From positions 100,123 to 164,122 of the forward strand of contig NW_019775463.1 in NCBI RefSeq assembly GCF_001039355.2: 64,000 nucleotides of DNA, in the 5' to 3' direction. The notes under the pieces were generated by a model, which was given only the letters and a program-made list of their open reading frames with translations, did no database searches and was not told the DNA's origin. The position numbers and the translations under genes were made by a program. Below are positions 1 to 11,193 of the stretch, one piece after another (position 1 is the stretch's first letter; each line of letters opens with the position of its first letter). This stretch comes from Lingula anatina. Its lineage: Eukaryota; Brachiopoda; Lingulata; Lingulida; Lingulidae.

Positions 1-106
1 TCGTGTGTTAATTGATTTCAACTATGACTTTTTTTAATAAAAGGAAAAAAGTGACACAAATGAAAAACGACGAAAAGACTCATTGATATCCCATAACTCC
101 TTGCAG

Positions 107-900
107 CAATGGCGGAGCTGGCAGACGAAGCCAGATATGAGTGGGAAGATATGGAGGCAGCTGCAGCAGAAAATGAAGCTGAAGAAGAATCCCTGGAGAT
201 GACAAAGATGGGAGAAGGCAAGGAGGGAGAACATGGCCACGGGCACAGTCATGGCAAGAAACATGGGCATGGTCATGGGCATGATCATGGCATGCCAACA
301 TCGGTGGCATCTGTGGCATGGATGGTGATCATGGGAGATGGGCTTCATAACTTTAGTGATGGGCTAGCCATTGGTAAGTTAATGGTTGTGGAAAGCATTA
401 GACAAAGAAAGCTCTGTCATAAAGAAAGAGTTTGGTTTTTTTTCTCAGAGTGTAGGACTAAGGCTTTGTTCACATGGAATGTCTATTTTCTAAAAATCTA
501 TTTTCTATTCGCGCTATCTTATGATCACGGTCTGTGCCCTGAATATCCCGCCGCGTAATTACTGGAAGCGCAAGCCAGTTACTTATAGTAACTGGCTCGG
601 GCTGCCAGTAATTACGCCGCGGGATATTCAGGGCACAGACCGTGATCATAAGACATACCGCGAATAGAAAATAGAATTTAGAAAATAGACATTGCATGTG
701 AATGAAGCCTAAGATAGCAGTGGGGGCTGAGGGGGGCTGTACTGTATTATCCAAGACACTAACTGCTTACCTTGTGGTTAGTGAAGTATAGCATATGTTA
801 GGATAATGCTCTTTTCTTTACCAAACAAAGTAACACAGCAATGACATATGTCGCATAATTTTTGAAGTCACATAAGGGACCCCTTGTCCTCACTCCCTCC

Positions 901-962
<62 letters not shown>

Positions 963-3721
963 GAGCTATGATAGCAAACATCTGCAACTGTGTTCCAGGT
1001 GCTGCATTTGGTAACAGTATGACTGGGGGACTGAGCACCTCTATAGCAGTCTTCTGTCATGAGCTTCCTCATGAGTTAGGTAAGTGTTGAAATATGAGCT
1101 GCCATGGGATGTGCATTACTTTAGTGTCAAGGCAAATTTAGTGCACATGTTCTTAGGTCATGTGCACCATACAGGATTTTCTCCAGGTGTGTTGTTTTTA
1201 ATCAGGCAATAAAAAAAAAAGTTAATGGTTGATTGTTTAAAATTTGTCAGGCCTTATTTTTTATAGATTTAGTAATTTTTTTTTAATATAATTTTTTACA
1301 TTGCTGTGAAAATAACAGCAATTTTTTTAACATAAATAATATGTTTGTATCACAACAATGCTTTTTTATTATTATATTAAAGTATGTATATCCAATATTT
1401 CTGTATGTCCCCAGGTGACTTCGCCATGCTCCTCAGGGCTGGCATGTCAGTAAAGCAGGCCCTGGTATACAATGGGGTGTCCTCCATCCTCTGTTTCATA
1501 GGCATGTTGATTGGTATAGCTGCCGGGAACATGGGCGGAGCTAGTCTCTGGATATTTGCACTGGCTGGGGGGATGTTCATGTACATAGCACTGGTGGACA
1601 TGGTAAGGATATGTTGTTAACATGTTGATAGATAAAAAATGTTTATTTCTTAGTTTGTCTGTCTGTCTGTGCTTCTTTCCATTAATGGATTAAGCAGTGT
1701 ATCAGTAGCACTGAAAAGAAGTCAGAAGTCCTTGCAATGTCCATGAGAACACTGGCAGAGTTTATCCCATGCAAACCATTGTTCTGTACTAGTATCTTTA
1801 TTAATATGGACCACATGCAAGAGGCTATTTTCAAGCACACCATTTTATTGCTGATTTATATATAGGTGCAATACTAGCTTTGTAAACATTTTGGCATCTG
1901 TATAGGACTGAAGTATAAGCTAAAAATGTCTACAGGATAACAACTGCCAGAATGTTGAGTAAGGAGACCTATGATATGTTAACTAAAGGTAAAAATACAA
2001 AAGTTTCAGCTTCATGGACATAATGATGTTTAGGCACTGTAAAGGTCTTTCATAGTGATTTCAAAAGGAAAAAGAACTAAAAAAAACCCTCTCCCACATA
2101 AGTAAGAGTTTCTTTTTACAGGGAGTTCTAATCATGTCTTTCTCATCACATTTATTATTTAAACCAATAATGATTTTAAAGTATATAAAATTGATCTAAT
2201 ATATTTGAATAATATTTAAAACCCAGTAAATGTGAATAAAAAGAATAAATAGATAGAGATAATTGGCTTGTTAGGTAATATGTGAAATGCAGCTTAGCTG
2301 GAAGAAGGTGCCTAGCAGGTTCATATAATACTGATATATAAGCGAGTTCTTTTGTGATACTGACGTCTGTAACAGAAGAAAGACAACATTAAACTTTCTT
2401 AAAGATTCGGGTGTTGGGTTACCCTAGCCCTTTTCTGCAACAGTGCTAGTATAACAAAGCCTGAGATGGGACGGGTAGAGGCATGCCTCCTTAAATTTCC
2501 TCCACATTTGAAAAAGTGACTGTTTGCTAAACTTCTCTTGTGGTTGTTTTCTAAGGATCTTTTTTTTTCACAGAGCATAGAGTTTATTGTGTTTGCAATA
2601 AAATTGTGGAATACATTTCTAGATACATACAACATTAAGCTTAGAATTTCCAAATCAGTGTTTTCCATATGACCTGATGTTGGTTTCTGCTACACTGTTA
2701 ACTGAATAAGTAAGCTCTGACATGAGATTTTCTGTGCAGTAGAATTTATGGCTCATAATGATGAGAATGAAAACTTGTAAAATGTTAAATATCTAGCAGA
2801 CTATCAAAAGAATATATCAAAGTGGACACAAGTTAAGAAGCCCTTATTTTGAATAATTTTCAAAAACAGTACCCTGTGCTAACATGAAACTCTGCTTTTG
2901 GCACTTACTGTAGACAGCATTCAGGACAGCTTTACCAGGTTTAATGTCCTAAAGTTTTATGTCCAAAAATTAATGATAAATCATGTTGATTAGGGCTAAC
3001 CAAAGAATAAAATGAAGCATTTTATATATAAATATTAAGCATTTACAAAATTAATGTAGAGTTAAAAAGCGACACAACAGATGGATGAAAAAATTATTGA
3101 AAACTTCTTGTCCCCATTTAAATTTAAGTAATATGTAACCTCTGGGTAAAAATGTAAAAAAAAAAAAAATGTTACAGGCCAATGTGTTTTTAAGTTTGAG
3201 ATATTTAATTTTTTTTCAATTCCGATGTATTTTTGGGGAGGGGTGGCCCACATAAACTATTTTACTATGTGTAGTTGCAAATGTATACAACTTTCTGAAG
3301 GCTTTCTTAATTTTTGAAACTAGATCATTGTCATTATGACAAACACTTCAAATTATTTAGAATGTTGCAAACTTGTTGTAATAAAAAGAGCAAGATAAAC
3401 CTGTCAGTTTGTTTTCTTTTTTATTACTTATGAACCTGCAGTCACCCCTAGTAACTAACTAAAAAGGTTGATATATTTTTACAAGCAAGGTGAATAAAAA
3501 TAAAAAAAAAATGAAGAGTTTTGTACTGTACTATTCTCACACGTTGTATTCTAATCTGGTCTTCTATTTTTTAGTTGCCGGAACTCGCTAATGTTCAGGA
3601 ACGCACACACGAGAACCAGTACTGCCACCTGTTGATTCAGAGTGCAGGGATGATGGTCGGTATCGGGATCATGATGACAATAGCATTGTATGAGGACCAG
3701 ATCAAGGTGGACGCAAGTTAA
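107..3721 (+). CDS. slc39a: ZIP zinc transporter, LIV-1 subfamily (3' part; paralogue 1)
   Basis: Exons: 107-373, 999-1079, 1415-1602, 3575-3721 (stop TAA 3719-3721). The first exon follows a TTGCAG acceptor and enters in phase 1, so the gene continues left of the window; the ATG at 109 is internal. About 226 residues are visible. They contain an acidic segment, a His-rich stretch of alternating HG pairs (about 228-292), the TM4 motif HNFSDG, and the TM5 motif [10 protein letters not shown], which is the metal-binding HEXPHE signature of LIV-1 ZIPs. TM6 to TM8 follow, with ALVDM and LPEL at the exon 3/4 junction. ZIP proteins carry Zn2+ (and related metals) into the cytosol. The sequence after HEXPHE resembles vertebrate ZIP6/ZIP10 most, but the exact orthologue cannot be fixed without a tree. 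Exon phases 1/1/0 match the next gene, so the two are tandem paralogues. The intron at 1603-3574 holds a partial copy of this gene's own 3' end. Confidence 0.93.
457..713. repeat. foldback (near-palindromic) element in intron of ZIP paralogue 1
   Basis: The two halves are reverse complements about a centre near 585. The innermost perfect stem is AGCCAGTTACT (573-583) against AGTAACTGGCT (587-597). Outward, matching segments include TGATCACGGTCTGTGCCCTG on the left and its complement near 625-650, then the TCTATTTTCTA motifs on both sides. Arms are about 125 bp with almost no loop. No coding capacity. It looks like a foldback MITE or a recent inverted duplication. Confidence 0.85.
891..958. 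repeat. (CT)n(CA)n microsatellite
   Basis: A CT run passes into more than 20 CA units just upstream of the second visible ZIP exon, ending about 40 bases before its acceptor. Confidence 0.95.
2817..2934 (+). repeat. truncated copy of the 3' end of ZIP paralogue 1 inside its own last intron
   Basis: This segment matches 3702-3817, which is the last few codons, the stop and the first ~95 bases of 3' UTR of the same gene. Shared stretches include CAAGTTAA, CACCCTGTGCTA (with one change) and AGACAGCATTCAGGACAGCT. Similarity stops abruptly upstream, inside the coding part. No acceptor or useful reading frame precedes it, so I treat it as a relic, not an alternative exon. Confidence 0.8.
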
Positions 3722-4450
3722 GGAGCCCTCATTTTGAATAACTCAAAATACAGCACCCTGTGCTAGCATAGAAGCTCCCTTTTGGTACTTATTATAGACA
3801 GCATTCAGGACAGCTTTAGAATTTATTTTGTTTTCCAGGGTTATGGTACATATAATAACATGCATTTAGGATTGAAATCTAGGTCACTGTTGTTCAAATC
3901 ATTACACAATTGAGGGGTGGATTGAGGCCATTTTCTGGGTCCTCCGGAAGACGATCAGATTTTCAAGTTTACATTGATGGGTATCTAATTTTGTCTGTCG
4001 GAAGACGGTCAAAAATGGAGGATGGATCAACAAGTATAATTTGGAAGACTGTCAGAATTTATCTCTGGATCCGCCCCTGCAGTTTTCTGTAGTTTGATAG
4101 TGCATTATTTGTCATAATATGCAGAAATCAAACTTCTGCTGTCATCACCTCATTGTAGCAAGCAGTTAGAGGGTATTTTTGGGTAGAAGTGCAATGTAAT
4201 AGCACACTTTCTACACTAGTGTATTGAATTACACACTGGCAGAATAAATCTGATAATAAGCAATATAGTAATGTTATTTCTTTATAAAAGTATTTCATCA
4301 CATTCTTTTATGACATAGGGTACCAAGCGAGATGCATTTTTAGAAGAAGTACAGTTATCAGAATCAGTATGTGGAAATCAAGTCATTAGATTTAATGAAC
4401 AAGAAATTTTGTAGTTTCTGTAAATAGTGCTCTCAAATAAACTGGTCATA
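3722..4450 (+). other. probable 3' UTR of ZIP paralogue 1
   Basis: No coding sequence follows the stop. Possible AATAAA polyadenylation signals lie at 4243-4248 and 4436-4441. The segment includes a short inverted-repeat element at 3912-4079. The UTR end is a guess from the AATAAA motifs only. Confidence 0.4.
3912..4079. mobile_element. short terminal-inverted-repeat element (hAT-like MITE candidate)
   Basis: The left end GAGGGGTGGATTGAG and the right end CTGGATCCGCCCCTG are imperfect reverse complements. The right end read inward, CAGGGGCGGATCCAG, resembles hAT-type termini. The 168 bp body codes for nothing recognisable and contains two GGAAGACG(A/G)TCA sub-repeats. I see no clear 8-bp target duplication, so the class is tentative. 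Confidence 0.45.
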
Positions 4451-6210
4451 AGATGTATATATATATGTTATTTTAGTCTATTCAGAACAGTTCAAGAGAT
4501 GGCCAAATTTCATGTTTTATGCAGTCCTTGATTTATTAGCGTGATCCTGTCTGTGGATAAAAATAAGCAAATTCAGATGAATTTCAGTGGTGTATTATTC
4601 ATCCTTGTTAATTAGTAAAATGCAAAACAGAATATAACCGGTTGTTACTTGTTTATAATATTTACCAGAGTATTTTTCTGTCATTTGTATATATGCATAT
4701 GATCTTCCAAATTTAATGATAATTGCTATAATGTTTCTTTTTTTTTGTTCTCTCCATATAATATTTAAATGATGTGAGGTTTCACTGTTTGTTCAGATTG
4801 GGAATTTGCAATAATAGGTCAACTAATGTTGGAGGAGATAATGAAGGTGGGAAACTTTGCTTATAAGGTCTCATTTCTGTAAGCTTCCATCTCTATGACT
4901 ATGGGTCTGTTTTGAAGCATGAGAGTTGAGATACAGTCTAACTGCAATCTGAATATTAATGTATACCATTTCTAAAGGGAAAGATCTGGATCTCTGCCAT
5001 AGGTACAGGTTTCTCTATAACCTTTATCTCACTTTCACTTTAAGAAGTCATTATATTGTCTTCCAACTTGTCTTTGATCTGCTTTTCTGCCACTTCTTTG
5101 AAAGGTCAATTGGGTTTTCATAATGCCAAACGGGAACATATACATAAAAGTGGCATGACCACCTGGCTGCTGCTGTAGGTATACTTCGTAAATACGAAGG
5201 ACAAATCTTTAAATGTTTTTCCCCATTTCAAATTTCAAAATTTAAGAGCATGCAAATGAAGACATTTGTTTAAGTATCTGTCACTGCTATCGATGCTCAA
5301 AATGGTTCTGCCGTGTTTGGTGGCAGTAGACTCGTCTTCAGCTTGATGTTGAATACAGTGACTAAATGTGAAATTTTAAAGAATTATTAAGAAGGTAAGT
5401 GTTAGCCAAATGTCATGTGTCATATTTTTGGTTTGTTTTATTGATAGCCTTTATAAATACACTCAGAAGATGGTAGGCATGAAGTATTTCCATATTCGTG
5501 AGGACTTGGAGTAAGATCTGTCGTTGACCTGCAATGGCGCTCAGCAAGTTTTATTGAGATTAAAATGGTTGACTATTACATTGACCATGATTAGCGCTCA
5601 CCAATACGGTTGGATGTGGTTCAGACTAGGTTGTTATAGTGTGTGTTATGAGCCAAGGAACAAGTTGTTGACATTGCAACATGTAGTCCTTTGTTTGAAG
5701 CTGTGTCTGCATTCTCATCATAACGTTTCTTAATTAAATTGTAGGTCACCATTGTGTTTCACTTATTAACTTTTGTAATGTCTAGTTAAGAATGAATGAA
5801 ACTGTGAAATGGGAAAACTGAATAATGTTTTATTTTCGTTACTCTATTCACCTCGAGTTCGGGAGATAAAAAACGAAAGTATGCTTTTAGTTCCTATGTT
5901 TGTCGTTTTATTCAACGAATCACTGGAACAAATTGTGAGGCATGTTAACAACAATACGTCACCCTTTGGTGAAGCATTAGTTATGTTGAGTAATGCTGTC
6001 CAATTATTAAAAATATACACATAAAACCAATATTTTAGGACTGGTCTTTACACTTGTTGAAAATAAGTCGTTTAAGGTACTTGGAGTATGGGAAAATCTG
6101 ATCGATAATGCTTTTTGTAAACCCTTTCGCATGATTGGAAGAATTCCATGCTTATTTGTAAAAGAGCAGAACAAATATTTTTTTTTTATCAGAAGTTCAG
6201 ATGGGGATCT

Positions 6211-6363
6211 CAGGGCCCCGTAACTCGAAAGCATCGCGCATTGCTACCGAGCGCAATCTTCTCGATTCCAAAACTCGCCCATACTCGCCCCATGTAAAAC
6301 ATTGTAGCCTCTATGTGATATCGCTATTCGCAGTGCGCGATGCTTTCGAGATACGGGGCCCAG
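6211..6363. repeat. inverted repeat with ~34-bp arms (MITE candidate)
   Basis: The left arm at 6211-6244 begins CAGGGCCCCGTAACTCGAAA. The right arm at 6330-6363 is its near-perfect reverse complement, with three or four mismatches. The spacer is about 85 bp. The CAGGG start hints at hAT-type termini, but flanking 8-mers do not match. Confidence 0.7.
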
Positions 6364-7545
6364 GCCACCAGCTGCCCAGTAACAAAATGTTCTGTAGTAG
6401 TATGTGCAGTGTTTACAAACCGAAAAATGTAGCAATGGAACGTTCTTTAGACGTGATAAGGGTCCACAGGATATTCTACCAAGTTAAATACTTGTATGTG
6501 CCTCCATGTTTTGTACACTAGTGGAATTTTTAATGATGAAATCCAAGCGTAGCTGAACAGTCGAGTCAACATATTTTAGGTAGTCTAAATTCCTCATGTA
6601 ATTTTAATTATTTTGCAGATGCCATTAAAGTTGTGACACGCTTGCGTTGAGAATAAGCGATTTCAAATAGTAATTGCCCAATAAAGCTCAATGAAAATGG
6701 CCATAGTGTCGTAATGTCGTGTAAAAAAGTTATTGTCGTCTGTTTCGAATGCATGTTCTTTCCCAGAAGGTTGGTACTTACTTTTCACGAAGTTAACAGC
6801 GGGAATTTACTGTACTATTTTCAATTCTTATGCTGTAATGTAGACAGTTAGAACACTTGGATATGTAGTTTTTTCTTCTTTTGAAATAAATGAATATACC
6901 AGAATTAAGACTGTAGTTTGTAATATCTGGGTCACTAAGAAACATCTTTAGATTTGAAAGATTGTTTTATTTTAAGGGAATAACGGTTGTACCTAAGTGC
7001 TCGTCTCAAATGAGGACCCGTCGTGCAGGCATATCCTAGTTTGACTAACGGACGCATGAAGTATCTTAACAGACGCATTTTGATTAAATCGCACATGAAG
7101 ATAGACAAAATGGTGCTCTTTCATCATGAAAGCAGTTGCTCATCCTCTTGGGGATTTAAGCTGTGATGCAAAGCTTATAATCACACGCGCCTTACGTTAT
7201 TGATCTTTTAATGATTGCTTTACTATTTATTGCATGGATCCATCTTTTATTTAGATAATTTCAGAGATGATTCACCTTTATCTTTTGATAATAAGCTCCC
7301 CTTTTTGGCCAGTATATTTTTGGACAGTACTTTTTGCTGTGTGAGATTTTTTTTATTCATCTGGTTTTGTACATTTGGTACAATTTTGTAAAAAACAAAA
7401 TCCTTTGTTTTCAAATAAATTTATTGATCCATTTTTAGACATGTCTTGTACAGTAAAATCATTCTGAAGTATGAAGGAAAATCGCACAGTCCAACTGACA
7501 TTTTCAATAATGGCCGTGATACTAGGCTTTGATAAATTCACTTAG

Positions 7546-8074
7546 GGAGCGTCGAGATTCAGACATCGTACCAGCTGGATCCAGGCCTACCCAACTACCA
7601 GACTCGGCACCGAATGATCCTGAATTCACCGGTAGATCAGACCTCACTACCCGTTTTCAATGTGTGTGTCGGATTGCATTACACAGTATCATACCCTGAA
7701 CAAATTTTGAGTGGTGATTCAATGCTTTTCAACCCCGCTGAGAATCGTCACTTTCACATTGCGTACTGGGCAAAGCGGTGTCGCGTCTGATACTGTGAAA
7801 TGCGATCTGATACACACCTTGAAAACGGGTGGTGTGGTCTGATCTACCGGTGAATTCAGGATCATTCGGTGCCGAGTCTGGTAGTTGGGTAGGCCTGGGA
7901 TCGATCCAACTCTGCGGGTATTCTCACAAAGTTAGCTTTCGTTTGCAGTTAATTACCCCTTAGCTGCTCGAGGCGTGTAAGACAATGAAGCTGATAACAA
8001 TGAGTGCCCTTTGGCGAGAATCCCCGCATCATTAGATTGATCCAGCTGGTACGATGTCTGAATCTGAACGCTCC
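7546..8074. repeat. large foldback element with a nested insertion in its right arm
   Basis: The left arm at about 7546-7695 runs from GGAGCGTCGAGATTCAGACA through TACCAGCTGGAT, GGCCTACCCAACTACCAGAC and GAATTCACCGGTAGATCAGA. The right arm, about 7782-8074, is its reverse complement. The right arm is interrupted at about 7903-8035 by roughly 130 bp absent from the left arm; the break falls at a GATC flanked by similar bases on both sides. The loop at 7696-7781 is unique. No coding capacity. Confidence 0.85.
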
Positions 8075-10461
8075 GTTATAAGCATCAGTGTGTTGTGTTA
8101 CCTGAAATGTAACATCACACTTGGCACCCCAATTATTGACGTTACCAAGTCACGTTTGATCGCTTGTGGGTCAACAAATCTGACTCGTGCGCTTGCACCT
8201 AAGTTTAAATGAAAATTAAGTCGTGGGACTAATATTGTAGTAATTTTTCCTGAAATTTAATATTTTAAACTGATAATTTCACTCCTTTCATTTTACAAAA
8301 AAAAAGCACAGCCACGTGTCTTGACTGCTTCCATATAGCGCCTGAATTGTGTCTGCTTCTAAGTTTGACAATATTCTAACCCGCTAATCACACGCACAAC
8401 CCCATTATAAAGCAAAAGAGCTTATTCTGACCAATTTGTGTGAATAACGGCGATTTAATTGGTTTTAGCATTATCTTCTCTTTGTCTAAAAGTACCTGAT
8501 GTCTAATCTGGTATTAGCCCTGTTCATTTTTTGCAATTGGGACTTGACCTGATGTGTTCTGCAAGGGTGGACATAAAACAGCCTCTGTATACGAAATGAT
8601 TCACGACTAAAACGATGTGAATGGGACTGCTGAAGTGATGTGTGAAGTAAACGCCATGCCGCGTTGTGGAGGAGCAGACGAGGTCCAGTGAGACAGTAAG
8701 CGAAATCTAGCACCTATGATTATTTGAAGGTCTGCCTTAATAACAGCTTATTTAGTATCACCTCGTTCAAACGCACTGTTTTTAATACGGGGTCTTTTGC
8801 CCAATGCTGCGAAAACCAAGAAGCCAAATATCCCCCAAAACTCGAGCGCACGCAAAACTCGAGCGCACTACTCTTAACCAGATGCTCTTCTAGCTGTTAT
8901 AAAATGTTCGAACAGTTAGGCGGACCTCGAGCCTTTTGGTGGGTGCAGCAGTGGCTGCATGGATTCTTTACGAACCAAGTAGACTAAAGGGGCTTTGAAA
9001 GAAGAGGAGGGCTCAGCCGCTCCCTCTTTCTCAACCAGGACTGTCATAGGCCCTTTTCCGTTGCTATTTCTTTCATGAATGATTACTCCCCCCCACCCCC
9101 TCCCCCATACACACACACACAAACACACAAACGATTCCGATGTCCTTCCAGTACGTCTGACACGGGTACTCTAGCTATGCTCATCACCCTTAAGAGGAAG
9201 GCTCGGAGGTGGATGATCCTTTTTAAGCATGATACATAGACATAGATGTTGATGCAGTTGCGGGCCTCATCGCCTAGCTTTGAAACTATGGGTATTTTAT
9301 TTTTCTGTTTTATCGCTGTTTATCGATTCCAGGCCAGAATGTCAACATTTTTAGAAGTTAAAAAATATATTTGAATTTTCTCTTACTGACACCAACTCTT
9401 GACGGTTATGCTTTGTGTTAAATAATGCAAAATACCTTTTAATAACCATCAAAGATTTTGAAAACTTGAGGCACATTATTTTTTTCTGTTTTGCTGTGAC
9501 GGTTTTACAGCAGAATCAATATACCTGACTCAAGCAATGGCAATTAAAATATTTTCAGGTTGGGGAAGTGGAACAAAGTACCAAAATAATGCAAATTATG
9601 TGGTAACAGTTCTGTGCCCAGTGTTACAAGTTAAAGCAGAATGTGAGTTGAAAATGCGCATTACTTCAGTCGCCGACTTTTGCAGTCGCTATTTAAATTC
9701 TGTCCAGCAACTTAAAAGGTCGATAATGCCTCCTCTTTTATGTACGGGACAAGCTGGTTAAATTAGCATTTTTTCTATGGTTGATTCATTGCAATAACAC
9801 TATTTGTATTCGGAAGAGTACCATTACATACATGTAGTAATCCCATTAATTTTTAACATAGAAAAAATTTGAACACAGTCTACTGGAGTCGACAACCGAT
9901 CAGCGTAATTATTTCTCGTTTCGCTTCATTTTTCTCAATGAACAATATTTAAAAATAAAAATTTTAAATATTTCACTATATTCATATTCTTTCAAAATCA
10001 GCCTTTAGCCAACTTCTATAAAATGAAATTAACCTTTATTCAACTTTTTTGTTTTATTTCCACAGATGGCGAATTGGCTGTGTGGAGTTTTTAGTTGTTC
10101 ATAGCTCTTTAGTTTTCGTAATAATTCATAGTTCTTGGTGGATGTTTGTGGTTTTGTAATATACATTCATAACTAATATTAAAAGAACTAAAGCCTGAAT
10201 TGAAGTTGATGACACGTCTTCACTGCGTGCAAACCTTTACGTTCATAAAGCTACTGGAAAGGGGGCCGTAGCAATAGTTAAAAGTTTCAATAGTTAGTTA
10301 TGTTCACTATAGAACCTCCGGACCAATGAACCTTCGGACTATCGAGACGCCCTCCCCCCCCTCACCCCCCGCTGGAAAGCACACTCAATCCTTGTAGGAA
10401 CCTACCCCTTCTTCCTCCACACATAGAAACATACATTTACAAACACATACTCTCATGACTG

Positions 10462-11193
10462 CACACCTTATACCCTGAAAATATGTTCTAATGACATTTA
10501 ACCCGCATCGCAGGGTTAGAATATAGAATACGGAAATCAGCGCTTTAAACCCAAGGCCTGCAGGTAAGGGGAAAGAGGAGGGCAAACCGTCTTTTTGGCC
10601 AAAAGAGGTCCACTCTGAATCGCCTTTTTATGTACAGACACAGATGTGTCTGTACATATAGCCATCATCTGCGTCTGTCGTCGCCGTCGCCGTCGCCGTC
10701 GCCGTCGTCGCCGTCGCCGTGCACTTTTACCGATAACACGATAAGTGGAAAACTGTTTTTTCTTTTGGCTTGAAACTTACGGAACTGATGAATATTCATA
10801 ATACGCAGGTCAAGTTCGAAAATCAGCATGATCGGGTCACTTATAAGGAATTTATGCTGTTTTTTCACTTTTTTCAGCATATAAACAGCACCGATAACAC
10901 GATAAGTGGAAAACCATTTTACCTTTTGGCTTGAAACTTACAGAACTGATGAATATTCATAATACGCAGGTCAAGTTCGAAAATCAGCATGATCGGGTCA
11001 CTTATAGGGAATTTATGCTGTTTNCACATCATATACCCTGAAAATATGTTCTAATTACATTTAACCCGCATCGCAGGGTTAGAATATAGAATACGGAAAT
11101 CAGGGCTTTAAACCCAAGGCCTGCAGGTAAGGGGAAAGAGGAGGGCAAACCGTCTTTTTGGCCAAAAGAGGTCCACTCTGAATCGCCTTTTTA
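10462..11193. repeat. nested repeat block: 169-bp direct repeats flanking a 161-bp tandem duplication
   Basis: 10462-10630 and 11025-11193 are nearly identical direct repeats, sharing for example TTTAACCCGCATCGCAGGGT and AAACCGTCTTTTTGGCCAAA. Between them lie a perfect 12-bp-arm palindrome (TGTACAGACACA, GA, TGTGTCTGTACA) at about 10630-10655 and a GTCGCC hexamer run at 10674-10726. Two tandem units then start with ACCGATAACACGATAAGTGG at 10729 and 10890. A single ambiguous base (N) at 11024 sits exactly where the second unit stops and the second flank begins, so part of this arrangement may be an assembly join. Confidence 0.85.

Noticed and set aside
109-558. 149-codon frame starting at ATG 109, as if a gene began there
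   Set aside because: The ATG lies two bases after a splice acceptor in phase 1, and the frame runs past the GTAAGT donor at 374 into the foldback. It is an internal ZIP exon.
5809-6024. 71-codon + strand frame with a slightly protein-like sequence
   Set aside because: No recognisable motif, no promoter or splice context; too short to separate from chance.
10672-10730. Asp-Gly repeat peptide on the - strand
   Set aside because: It is the GTCGCC hexamer microsatellite read as protein.
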